Made by a program: the position numbers and the translations under genes | NCBI RefSeq assembly: GCF_019649055.1 | Contig: NW_026570242.1 | Location: 124,001-188,000, forward strand | Direction of reading: 5' to 3' | DNA: 64,000 bases | From: Paramacrobiotus metropolitanus | Lineage: Eukaryota > Tardigrada > Eutardigrada > Parachela > Macrobiotidae | Notes under the pieces: generated by a model | Databases searched by the model: none | Seen by the model: the letters and a program-made list of their open reading frames with translations, nothing else | Told to the model about the DNA's origin: nothing | Part shown: positions 13,866 to 23,280 of the stretch, one piece after another | Position numbering within the stretch: the stretch's first letter is position 1 | How the letters are laid out: each line of letters starts with the position of its first letter

Positions 13866-14581
13866 TTCGTTATGTCCCAGGTACGTAACAGTGTGATTTG
13901 TCGGGGCCGTTTGTCCAGTTTGCCGCGACGTTGGTAACATTAACTGAAATGATGGCGTTTTGTAGGTTTGCGATGGTATAAGGTTGTTTCGGTTGCTGTG
14001 CCACCGATTGCTCAATGATGAAGTCTGCTTGTCAGACTTCGGTTCCGGTTAATTGAATACCAAAAATTTGTCTTATGACTGATATATTGGATTCTTTTCT
14101 CTTTTGTTTTGTCTAAATGTTTTCGAGGTCAACGTACAGAAACGTAAATAGATGTTTTCATGTACTTACGACCGCGTGGACAATTTCTGCTGACGATAGC
14201 GGCACATTTTGCTTTGCGACTGTCGTTTAGCCTAAAACGCGCTTTTATGTGCGGTTGATTGGACTCGTGTACTTTCTCAGTGTGGATATTTTGATGTAGA
14301 AACTTTCCAGATTGTGCCTATTCGTTTTGTAATTATGCAAGCAGTGAGAAGGTGTTACTCGCAATAAAATTTTTCCTTTTAAGATCTTACAATCTTAAGA
14401 ATCATCTTGTCCAATTCGAAACTGAAGCCAGCTAGATATTAACCCTTTCTAAAAACTGTCAGGCGTCAGCCCACGTTTAAACCACATTTAAGCAAGCACA
14501 GATATATATATATAGCGAATTAACGACGCAAAGTACTTGCAATTGGGTTAAACTTTATTAACAGCATTTGTAATCGTAGCG
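13866..14581. other. Intergenic region between secreted-protein gene and broken membrane-protein gene
   Basis: This is the 3' flank of the Tyr-rich gene and the 3' flank of the minus-strand host gene whose stop codon is at 14582. I see no gene. An AATAAA-like signal (CAATAAAAT) near 14363 could serve the upstream gene's 3' end. Confidence 0.4.
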
Positions 14582-14727
14582 CTACTTTGGTAAGAAATTT
14601 CGTATCATAATGCAGAAAAAGACAGTGCTACCGATTGTGCTAATGGCAAATATGCAGTGGAGCATGCCGACAGCGAGACTCTTTTCCACTGACACCGTTG
14701 TCAAGATCTTTTCTGGACGATAGAATG
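14582..14727 (-). pseudogene. 3' fragment of host four-helix membrane protein gene, cut by the Polinton
   Basis: On the minus strand this piece continues, in the same frame, the exon that breaks off at 35789 on the other side of the 21-kb element. It encodes the last ~48 residues, including a final hydrophobic helix (GMLHCIFAISTIGS and on), and ends in TAG at 14582-14584. The copy of AGAATG at 14722-14727 is one of the two target-site duplicates. Counting one duplicate only, the three host pieces add to 600 nt (exons 220 + 240 + 140), an exact multiple of three, which supports a recently intact gene. The fragment is also open into the terminal repeat up to an ATG at 14881, giving a 99-codon chimeric frame. 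Confidence 0.85.
14722..14727. repeat. Target-site duplication AGAATG, left copy
   Basis: AGAATG stands directly outside the left terminal inverted repeat and again directly outside the right one (35789-35794). Six-base duplications are the known length for Polinton/Maverick integration by their retroviral-type integrase. Confidence 0.95.
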
Positions 14728-14933
14728 AGCAGCAATACGGACTGAGGCCCATAGACTCGTATGTTAAAATTTCCCGTAGACTTTGTATAGGACTGTTTGC
14801 CATAGACTGTATGTTATAACGATCCCGTAGACTTAGTGTAGGACTGTTTGCCATAGACTTGTGTGCAGGACTGTTTGCCATAGAAATCTATGGTTAAGGA
14901 AAAACGGAACCACTGCTGGGCGGGTGGCAATTA
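14728..14933 (+). repeat. Left terminal inverted repeat of the Polinton (206 bp)
   Basis: It matches the reverse complement of 35583-35788 with about three mismatches by eye (two adjacent in a GACTGTTTGCC word, one near the inner end). It starts with AG, as usual for Polintons. Inside, the word GGACTGTTTGCCATAGA occurs three times, and CCATAGAAATCTATGG at about 14878-14893 is a perfect palindrome. Such internal repeats could be integrase or terminal-protein binding sites; that is inference. Confidence 0.95.
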
Positions 14934-15255
14934 CGTTAAGCAGTCAACCACCATGAGTACACAGTTACTTACTACCGCATTACCCAAATTCACAGCACGC
15001 CTGTATAACACTGCACTGACATCCAACCACCATTGGGTACGCAGTTACAAACTATTGCACATTTTCACAGCAGACTGATATGAGTTTTCACTAACGGCTG
15101 CTGTGAAATCTTCGTTCTCAAGATTGCCGTAGTGTAGGATCCACTACAAAATGGTATGAACAATTATACACTGTAGATCACCGCAGTTTTTTTTTGTGTT
15201 GCACATACAACCTGTGTGTTTATTTACTTTGGTCTTTTTTGTAATAATTTTTATA

Positions 15256-16135
15256 ATGTTTCGTACACCTGTTTATACTACCATCAATATGTATGGCTAC
15301 CTGTGGGACCAGCCTGCCGATACGAAGACGATTATTTTGGATGAGTTCCCGCTTGCAGATTTTCGCGACATACCTCTCACTCGCTTCACCGATCTCCAGT
15401 GTTTGTCCGCGAATGCTTGTGGAGTGTCTTCTCTGCTTGGTTTGACACCGTTACCCAACCTGACGTATCTGCAACTCAACGACAACCTGCTGGGGTACTC
15501 CACCAATCCCCATTTTGAGATCCTGGCGACGGCGACACCTAACTTGAAGCGACTGACTTTGGCCCACAACGGCATCAGCACCGTGGATTTCTTGGAGCCT
15601 TTGAAAAACCTACCGGCACTCCATACCGTGGACCTGTTCCGCAACAGTGTGAACCGGACCCATTCCAGTGAATTGATCCGTGTTATCCCACAGGTTATGC
15701 GATGGACTGGAGAGGATGGAGACGTCGAAAGCGAGAGCGATGAAGAGATGAATGGTGAGTAGCATTTTTTCTTGCTTGCATGATACTAGAGGTTGACAGT
15801 GTTCTGCCGAACTTTGATTAGGAAATTTCATGTACATAGAACCCGAGTCGGACCATGGCGAGGACGATGAGGATGACGATGCGTCAATGGCTGGCTCAGG
15901 TATTTATTTGTCATTTGCTTCGTTACGGTTTGTGTGACCTTCTTAGAGTTTCTCGCGAACACTTGCAGACCGTACTTGGTTGCTGTCGGACGATGATGTG
16001 GACCACATTTCCGACTCCGCCTCGGACGTAGATGAATCGGCCTCGGATAAGGACGCGGATAAGATCCCGGACTCGGCCTCGGAACCTGACGGCGACCGCC
16101 AAGACAGCGACGACGACGTGATTATGCTTAATTAG
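15256..16135 (+). CDS. ANP32-like leucine-rich-repeat acidic protein (Polinton cargo)
   Basis: Three exons, 15256-15754, 15822-15899 and 15969-16135, join in phase to 247 aa. Residues ~15-150 form leucine-rich repeats in the ANP32 pattern: LTYLQLNDN, then a PNLKRLTLAHN repeat, then LEPLKNLPALHTVDLFRN, then the capping segment (VIPQVMRW). The tail from ~155 is almost all Asp, Glu and Ser. Cellular ANP32 proteins are nuclear acidic phosphoproteins that bind histones, inhibit PP2A and influence apoptosome activity and mRNA export; whether this copy keeps any of these roles is unknown. The start is the first in-frame ATG; a second lies at 15289. It is the first gene inside the left terminal repeat and is read towards PolB. 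Capture from a host is likely. A generic LRR protein is the alternative, but repeat order and acidic tail favour ANP32. Confidence 0.75.
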
Positions 16136-16588
16136 TTAGTTGTCTTTGTGCGTTTTTTTCTGTTTTCACCCCCTCGGAGACCCCCTCGGTAACCATATAA
16201 CGGGTGTTATGTATTCATTTTATTTGTGGTTAACTATCTCATGGTTTATTGTTCTGTTACTGTTCGGACACCCCCTCGGACACCCCCTCGGAAACCGTAA
16301 ACGGTGTTACGTATATTTTTAATTGTCGTTGCTCATGTTTTTTTGTCTTTATGTTGTGGGTAGTACGTTGCACTCGTACGTGTTAAGAAAAAGCAAAATG
16401 CGTAGGAGACGTTGCTGTGAAATTTCGGTTTTGCAAAAAATATAAAATACGACCGCACAAAAATTACTCAGAGTAAAATATCGGTAGTCTGAATTTCACT
16501 TCTGATATTTTTGCGGCCTCTAGAAATCGCTTTTGGTTAAATAATATTCATCAAAATTTTACATCTGCAAGTTCTTGACCTTTGCAAA
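16136..16588. promoter_or_regulatory. Intergenic region before PolB with TATA box and two paired CCCCCTCGG motifs
   Basis: Two paired motifs, CCCCCTCGG-spacer-CCCCCTCGG, stand at about 16169-16189 and 16270-16291. A TATAAAAT box is at 16441-16448, about 140 bases before the PolB ATG. The motif pairs recur elsewhere in the element. No coding exon is seen here. Confidence 0.5.
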
Positions 16589-19500
16589 ATGGATTACAAT
16601 CTAACAGATGATGACCTTATTGACGCCGCTGCCTTGGCGGCACTAGATGATTGGGTCTTTGATGACGGCTTAACTGATCATGATATGCTTGATGCTGCCG
16701 AGTTGGCTGGCATGGATGACTGGGTCGCCGACGAGCCTCAGGCGGGAGCGGGTATGCCGAATGATTTTCGTGCAGCTGAACATGTCGCAGTAGAGCCCAG
16801 GGGCCACCGGTTTTCCAAGACCCACAGTATGCATTTTAAGTTGTTTCAAATAAGTGTCCATGATCTGGATGGTATAAGCTTTATTGATGCTCCGGCAGTA
16901 ATCGTGGCTGTGTTGGAATACATCCTTGACACTGTGTTGGCTGGAGTAGCTCGTCATCAGTACGTTCGCGTGTCAGTGGACTCGGCTCACCTGTCGTTCC
17001 CTATTTGGACGCCACCAACACTGCGATCCCAGTTGACCGTACAGCGGTGGATGGCAGAGATATCCAAAGTCTTGAATTCCCATCAAGAGTTTGTCATAGA
17101 TGGATCTTTCGAAGTTTTGCTGGAGCATACGGAAATTCCTTCGGGTCGGTGTGCCCGGGACGTCCCTCCAATGCTGTACCAGAAGCTCAAGAAAATGACG
17201 TCAGTCATCTTGGTCAACAACGACGACGAGATCTGCATGGCCCGTGCCCTAGTAATTGGCAGAGCGTTTGCGGATGGTCACAAGGAGTATGCCAGGCACA
17301 TTGCCAAGGGTAAAAGGGAAATTCTTGCATTGTCGAAGGACCTTATTAAAAAAGCCGGTCTGCCCATGCGTGAATATTCTCTGGCGGACATTCCAGCTTT
17401 CGAGAATGTGCTTCGTGGTTACCAGGTCGTAGTTGTTAGTACCATGCAAGCCAACAGCATCGTGTACAGCGGAAAGCATGAAGAGAAGCATATTTGCCTG
17501 CTACTCCACAACCGTCACTTTGACGTGTTGACCTCCATGCCGGCTTTTTTTAATCGTGGCTACTGGTGCTTTGGGTGCAATAAAGGATATAACGACCGAC
17601 GAAACCATCGTTGCACTGGCCAATGTAATCAGTGTCTCCGTTCCAACTGCTCCATGGACACATCTAATGTGTTGGCGTGCGGTGACTGCAGTCGGAAATT
17701 TAATGGGCAGTCGTGTTTTGATCACCACAAACTGGGTCCCAGCGCTGATAAGCTGTTCCACAACCGACGCAGCATATGCAGTACGGTGAAACTTTGCCTA
17801 CTGTGTGGCTCCATTTATTCCCTGCTTAAAAGAAAACCAGGAGCCGTTCACCGGTGCGGAGAAATTTTCTGTAAGACCTGCCGGGAGCACGTTGTGGGCG
17901 ACCATCGCTGCTACATGAAACCACACAAGCTGGGCCCGTTTCAGAAGATGCAGTACGCGGATGCCCAGTTTCTGTTTTTTGATTTTGAAACGTACGTTGC
18001 TGATGATGGACGACTGTACCCGAACCTTGCGGTAAGTCTGAATGACAATTTTGCTGAAGTAAGATATACCCCCTCGGGGACCCCCTCGGAATCGTACTGT
18101 TGATGCAGGTCGTACAGAATGATGAAGGCGAGGAATGGATCTTCCCGCCAGAGGGAGAACCACTAAGCGACATTACCGACTCACTTTGCCGATTTCTGTT
18201 CAGTGAAGATCATCGCGACCACATTGTTATAGCTCATAATTTCAAGGTAAATCGTTTTTAAGAATTTTTCCCGCCGACTTTTAACTGGTAGAAATTCTGT
18301 AGGCTTTTGATGGCTACTTTATTACCAACTGGCTGCTGAAGAATGGCATCATCCCCCGAGTGATTATGAATGGCGGCAAGATCATGCAGCTTGACGTGGT
18401 TCAACTGAATATTCGCTTCCGGGACAGCATCAATTATAATCCACAGAGCCTTTCCAAGTGGCCAGCGACATTTGGGATTGAAGACGCCTCTAAAGGTCTG
18501 TTCCCGCACCGCTTTAACCGACCAGAGAACTGGGATCAGGTTACGGAGTTCCCTTCTATGATGGAATACGGACACCAGTTCATGAGCAAGAAAGACCGTG
18601 AGGCCTTTGAACAGTGGTACAAAGATGAAATCGCCGCCAAGCACAATACTTTTGATTTCCGAAAAGAGTTCGTGGATTACTGCAGCAATGACGTTACTGT
18701 CCTCCGCAAATGCTGTCTTCAGTTCCGGAACCTGTTTTTGGGAATAAGCAATGGAATCTGCCCATTTTCCTCTACGCTGACCATTGCGGGACTATGCGGT
18801 CTGTACTGGCGCAGCAACATCCTCAAAGCTAACCAGATCGGATTGATTCCACCACAGGGATACCATTCCAACCGTAACCAGTCCGTCAAAGCGCTGAAGT
18901 GGCTACAATGGATGGAGTTGGAAGAAAACTGCCAAATTCAGACAAGAGCGTCGGGGGCAGAGTTCAAGATTGGTCAGTACTTCGTGGATGGTTACTCTGC
19001 CGCAACGAATACAGTTTTTGAATTTCACGGCTGCTGGTTTCATGGTTGTCCTGAATGCACTGCTCCTGACACGATCCATCCATTTAGAAATCTTGCAATG
19101 AGCAAGATTTACGAAGAAACCCTGCAGCGGGATGACTACATCCAAAGCCGGGGATACAGACTGCACGTGATATGGGAGCATGACTTCGATGGCCTTGTCA
19201 AAGAAGTGCCATGGTTCGCAGCTTACATTGAGGAAATTACCGTGTGCCAACCTATTAACCCCCGCGACGCGTTCTATGGCGGCCGGACGAACGCCACAAA
19301 GCTCTTCCACAGTGTAACAAAAGAAGAAAAAATCCGGTATTTCGACGTCTGCAGCGAGTATCCTTATGTAAATAAGAACAAGCGGTATCCCATCGGCCAT
19401 CCGAACATTATCGTTAAAGACTTCGATGCAGTGACGGATTATTTTGGGATTATCCGCTGTGAAGTCGTTCCTCCGGCCGACCTGTATCTTCCAGTTCTTC

Positions 19501-20809
19501 CATACCGTAGTAATGGAAAATTGGTCTTTCCTCTTTGTCGGACTTGTGCGGAGACACAACAGAATGCTCCGTGCGGACACACCGAGAACGAAAGGGCACT
19601 CTCTGGGACATGGTGTAAGTAGAATTCAAACCCCCTCGGAACCCCCTCGGTAAATGTTTCTTGCAGGCACACCGGAGATACATGCAGCCATTGATCGCGG
19701 CTACGTTGTGACAAAAGTTTTTGAAGTTTGGCACTTTGATCAGACCGAAGAGAGATTGTTCGCCGAATACATTGACCGTTTTCTTAAAATCAAGACTGAA
19801 GCAAGTGGATGGCCAACTGATGTTGTCACAGACCAACAAAAGGACCAGTACTTGCGGGATTTCCATGAGCACGAGGGAATTGAATTAGACCGCGACAAAA
19901 TGGAAAGTAACCCGGGCATGCGGGCGCTTGCCAAACTGTGTCTTAACAGGTATTTTATTATTTATTTGACTTCATTGAACATTAGTCAGTATTATTGCTT
20001 GCAGCTTTTGGGGACGCCTCGGTATGCAGGATAATAAGCCGAACACCAAGTACATTTCCTCTCCAGAAGAATTCTACAGGATGCTTCTTTCTGGAGAATA
20101 CCACATTCAGTCGTGGGACATGTTCAGTGACGACGTTCTACAATTGGCGTATACGAAGGAGACCCTGTTTGTCGAGCAAAATCCGCATACCAACGTCGTT
20201 TTGGCTGCGTAAGTGTTGGTCCATTTGTTGTTGCACTTGTGGCATGAATTTTCATATTTTATCAGGTTTACAACCTGCTGGGCGCGGTTGCACCTCTACG
20301 GTTATATGGAACAAGTGCAGGACAGACTGCTGTACTTTGACACTGGTAAGACCTGAAAGACCAGTTCTACAAACATGTGAATATGATATCGGTTTACAGA
20401 TTCCATAATTTTCGTGGATAAACCTGGATCACCAACGCCGCCGACTGGAAAGTTCCTCGGCGACCTTACGGATGAGCTGCAGCCTTGTCAATTCATTAGT
20501 CAGTTCGTCAGCCTGGGACCAAAGACGTACTCGTACAAGACCAACGATGGAAAGAGTGTTGTAAAGGTGAAAGGCTTCACGCTGAACGGGCACACCAGCG
20601 AGATCATCACCTTTGAGAAAATGGTGGACGTGTTGGAGAAGAAAACGGATTTTCTTGTTGCGGAGTACCCTGACAGCATCCAACGTGTTAAGAAATCTAT
20701 GACTTTAAAACAAGTCGATCTTGCTAAACGGTTGAGTTTCACTTATGATAAACGTCGGATTGTTAATGCAAATTGGAATACTCTGCCTTACGGGTACACC
20801 TCCCAGTAA
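16589..20809 (+). CDS. polB: Polinton DNA polymerase B (protein-primed type), seven exons
   Basis: Replicative polymerase of the element. Exons 16589-18031, 18109-18246, 18303-19614, 19667-19949, 20005-20208, 20266-20345 and 20400-20809 join in frame to 1289 aa. The N-terminus holds two acidic ~24-residue repeats (each ending DDW), then a Cys/His-rich zinc-binding-like region (~aa 325-455). The proofreading exonuclease shows FFDFETY (ExoI), AHNFKAFDGYF (ExoII, split by an intron) and YCSNDVTVLR (ExoIII). The polymerase shows DVCSEYPYVNK (motif A), LCLNSFWGRLGM (motif B, split by an intron), YFDTDS (motif C, split by an intron) and a KTY near the C-terminus. The FEFHGCWFHGC insert is characteristic of Polinton polymerases. 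Two of the short introns carry the paired CCCCCTCGG motif (18068-18091, 19631-19650). All catalytic motifs are present. Confidence 0.95.
18068..18091 (+). repeat. Paired CCCCCTCGG motif in PolB intron 1
   Basis: CCCCCTCGG-GGA-CCCCCTCGG within the 77-base intron 18032-18108, about 16 bases before the acceptor AG. Confidence 0.85.
19631..19650 (+). repeat. Paired CCCCCTCGG motif in PolB intron 3
   Basis: CCCCCTCGG-AA-CCCCCTCGG within the 52-base intron 19615-19666, about 16 bases before the acceptor AG, as in intron 1. Confidence 0.85.
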
Positions 20810-20850
20810 ATCAAAAGTCTGGGTTAAATAAAGTCCGAAGAAGGCCGTCG

Positions 20851-21366
20851 TTATTTTATTGGTAACATTAACACCAGATCGATCATAGCCCATGTCAAAT
20901 CGACTTCTGTCTTAGCACCTAGAAAGTTACATCGACCACTGGCGAACAAAATAGCCGTACATTCCGGCATCTTAATACGTAAACCCAAAAAACGATCAGC
21001 AAAATATGGAACATTAAGCTTTTTACTGACAGCATCGAGATCGAACCGCTGACCAAAGTCATGTGTGCCCACAATGTTGACCACCTTAAAATCAGTGACA
21101 CAACATGAGTATCCGATTTTAGACAACAACCGTACAAAATATTCTAAAAGAGAACGCGATTCGTCCAAATTCTTTCCGCCGTTCACGGTCACTTTACCGT
21201 TGACATACAGCTGACAATGTGCCTTAGGCGGCATTATGCGACGAAGGAGGAGCCCAGAAAACGAACGAGGGGTGTATTGAGCCAAAGGCAAGCGTTTTTC
21301 AATGTCATTCAAGTTCAGATGGCAGTTCAACTTCGCGGTGGCCACAACATTGGTGATCCGTACCAT
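20851..21366 (-). CDS. TATA-binding-protein-like protein (Polinton cargo)
   Basis: The 171-residue frame reads as the TBP saddle: two direct ~85-residue repeats. Repeat 1 runs from RITNVVATAKLN through YTPRSFSGLLLRR and LYVNGKVTVNGGK; repeat 2 from DFKVVNIVGTHDF through FLGLRIKM and LFASGRCNFLGAK. These line up with the cellular TBP repeats (Q-N-I-V / F-A-A-V-I-M-R / S-G-K-x-x-x-T-G-A-K and the second set), including Phe at three of the four stirrup positions that kink TATA DNA; the fourth is Tyr. The frame begins with TTG at 21387; the first ATG is 21366, which overlaps the end of the upstream frame by 62 bases. It is tail-to-tail with PolB, 41 bases apart. Likely role: promoter recognition for element genes. 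Divergence from cellular TBP is large. Confidence 0.8.
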   Translation of the reverse strand: MVRITNVVATAKLNCHLNLNDIEKRLPLAQYTPRSFSGLLLRRIMPPKAHCQLYVNGKVTVNGGKNLDESRSLLEYFVRLLSKIGYSCCVTDFKVVNIVGTHDFGQRFDLDAVSKKLNVPYFADRFLGLRIKMPECTAILFASGRCNFLGAKTEVDLTWAMIDLVLMLPIK

Positions 21367-21802
21367 TCTTATGCAACCACATTCCAAAGATGAGTGCCTT
21401 CCGCTGGGTGGTTTGAGCCGCAGAAGTCAGTCGTCGAAACGTTGGACAGTGATAATCTTCTAAATTGATGACTTCCGGCAAGTACTTTTCCAGGAGGCGA
21501 CACTTTTCCAACCCTTTAGCGTAGAAAGTAACGTCAGCTGGACGTCCAGTTCTTTCAAAAATATCTTCAAAGACTACCGCCGTCTGATTGTGGCGATAGT
21601 CACCGTAGGTGTGCCAAACAAGCCCATGAGAATGGCGTGCTTGCTTTTCCAAATCTCTTGCGCAATGGGAAGCACCGCGCGGTAGCGTAAAAGTATAAAG
21701 TCCCACTTCTCCTTTTTCAAGGCAAAAGAACGATAGCTGTTTCAAGAACGTTTGTTGGTTAATCACAAACCAATCAGCATCAAGAACACACCTCAGAGCC
21801 AT
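21305..21802 (-). CDS. Unrecognised protein, possibly RNase H-fold exonuclease-like
   Basis: A 165-aa intronless frame from an ATG at 21802 to a stop at 21305. It opens with DADWFV and an LSFFCLEKGE strand, then a Trp/His-rich middle (HSHGLVWHTYGDYRH), then YAKGLEKCRLLEKYLP and a Cys/His-containing end. The acidic start and strand pattern recall DEDD-type exonuclease folds in invertebrate mobile elements, but I cannot show the full catalytic set. It is the first gene of a minus-strand pair with the TBP-like gene, with a TATAAAAG box 37 bases upstream (21839-21846). Coexpression with the TBP-like frame is likely. Product uncertain. Confidence 0.6.
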   Translation of the reverse strand: MALRCVLDADWFVINQQTFLKQLSFFCLEKGEVGLYTFTLPRGASHCARDLEKQARHSHGLVWHTYGDYRHNQTAVVFEDIFERTGRPADVTFYAKGLEKCRLLEKYLPEVINLEDYHCPTFRRLTSAAQTTQRKALIFGMWLHKNGTDHQCCGHREVELPSELE

Positions 21803-21838
21803 TTTTGAACTGAACCAACTGAACTTAAAAGCCGTGCT

Positions 21839-21846
21839 CTTTTATA
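21839..21846 (-). promoter_or_regulatory. TATA box (TATAAAAG) of the TBP-like/nuclease-like pair
   Basis: The minus strand reads GTATAAAAG here, 37 bases before the ATG at 21802, at a normal distance for transcription to start just before the start codon. It faces away from the opposite-strand TATA-like box at 22083. Confidence 0.65.
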
Positions 21847-21876
21847 CTTTGGCGTGGGTCCAAGTTTTGATAAATG

Positions 21877-22043
21877 CGTAGCTGAATGCTACGAAAAACG
21901 GGGTGAAAAAAGTCTTTTCACGTACGTTCCGGTACAAACTTTCCCTAAAACGCGTAGCAAAACGCTATGAAAAACCGGTGAAAAATCCTTAATGCGCACG
22001 TACGAGTGCAAAGTTTCCCTGAAACTCACAGCAAGGTGCTGTG
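21877..22043. promoter_or_regulatory. Three ~75-bp repeats with covarying palindromes in a divergent promoter
   Basis: Three 17-base palindromes lie at 21877-21893 (arms CGTAGC/GCTACG), 21953-21969 (CGTAGC/GCTATG) and 22027-22043 (CACAGC/GCTGTG), spaced 76 and 74 bases. Each is followed by a run of A, a GGTGAAAAA- or CCTTC-like block and an ACGTACG or TTACG word, then AAACTTTCCCT in the first two. Two positions change in both arms of copy 3, so the dyad is kept while the sequence differs. They lie between the divergent TBP-side and PC4-side genes and look like operator sites. Confidence 0.7.
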
Positions 22044-22082
22044 AAAAAACCTTCTTACGAACTTTGCGGATGACGGGCAACC

Positions 22083-22091
22083 CATAAAAAG
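22083..22091 (+). promoter_or_regulatory. TATA-like box (CATAAAAAG) of the PC4-like gene
   Basis: CATAAAAAG lies 80 bases before the ATG at 22171. TTAGTT and TCAGTA words, both initiator-like, follow at about 22115-22129, at a suitable distance for a start site. Confidence 0.5.
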
Positions 22092-22170
22092 CTCTAGCGA
22101 GTATAGATTGCTACGTTAGTTGTTCAGTACATTTTCAGTTTTCTTTAACAGTTTTCTCTGCATCAACGCC

Positions 22171-23200
22171 ATGGAGTTTATTCCCGATTTTATTTCGTCC
22201 GAGCGCACCATGTCCCCGAAGCCATCAACCAGCGGAGCCGCCCGTGAGATTCCTGCTACGCCGCTGAAGCCACGTACCTTTGCCAAGCGCCGCGCTCCGG
22301 AGATGGACGACGCCAAGCTAAACCTGGCCAAAAAGTTCAAAGAAGCAGAGGTCACCAAGCATCCCCGCCTTGCATTTACCCATGAAGGTTCCAACGTGTA
22401 CAAGATTGGTTTCGAGAAGTATGTCTACGCCCGCTTCCAGGACGGAGTCTCCGCCATCGTCATTGGTGAATGGAAGAAACAGAGCGACGACACCTACCGC
22501 CGAACCCTGGAGAAGTCCATCACGGTCAAGAAACCCGGATTCATGCGTCTGTGTGCCCTGATTATGAGCGGAAAGGCCGACCTGGACAAGATTTCCCAGC
22601 TCAGCAGCGGTACCGACGGCAAGTTGACGCCCTTGTATGCTTTGGAGAGTGGACTGTACTTTGGATGGGGGCGCTACAACCGTGTCAACACGGCCACCGT
22701 CCGTCGTTATACACTTGGGAACAACGGGGACCTCATTCCGACCAAAGCGGGTGTGACCTTTGGACTCAAGACTTACGAAGGACTGAAGGAGCTGGTGGTG
22801 GACATGACGTTGCTGAAAGAGCTCTTCGCGATGGACGAAGCCAACCACGTGCCAAAGACCTTGAAGTCCGCTCTGGCTTACGACAAGTTGAAAGAAGTGA
22901 GTTTCATTTCCCTGTTCATGTGCAGTAGTCCATGTGCATTGTTTTGTACAGGAAGTGGCTGAAGAATTCACGGAGCTGATCTACCAGATGCGTGGACGCA
23001 ACGGCAAGATGGTGTGCGGGAGTGCCGACGATGACGAATGGGCTGCGGCTGAAAAAGCTATTTTGGAGTCGCGCTATGTGGAGGCTGTTCTGCTGGAAGC
23101 TGATCAAGTGGACATTGGGCAAGCTATTGGATTGGACGTTAAAGGGTATTTGGAACTTAATGCTCTGGAGTTTCGTGCCATGTTTGCTAAGCTTATTTAA
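22171..23200 (+). CDS. Two-domain PC4/Sub1-like single-strand DNA-binding protein (Polinton cargo)
   Basis: Exons 22171-22896 and 22952-23200 join in phase 0 to 324 aa. After a Ser/Pro/Lys-rich N-terminus (~aa 1-65) comes a PC4-like unit (~70-140): YKIGFEKYVYARF, then VIGEWKK, then a basic strand and KKPGFMRLCALI. A second, weaker unit (~155-225) has LYFGWGRYNR, RRYTLGNNGDLIPTKAG and TYEGLKEL. This matches the PC4 plan of strands, a Lys-rich turn with 'T-K-x-G-x' and a helix. Cellular PC4/Sub1 binds melted DNA and works with TBP/TFIIB at promoters. An acidic C-terminal region (DDDEW) follows. The TBP-like gene is transcribed divergently from the same region. An element replication ssDNA-binding protein is an equally good reading. 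The call rests on pattern only. Confidence 0.55.
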
Positions 23201-23280
23201 CCGCTGTTAATAATGTTCTTCCGTATTGTTTGGCTTTCTGCTGTTTCCTATTTAATCAACCGCTGTCTGATTTTTTTTTC

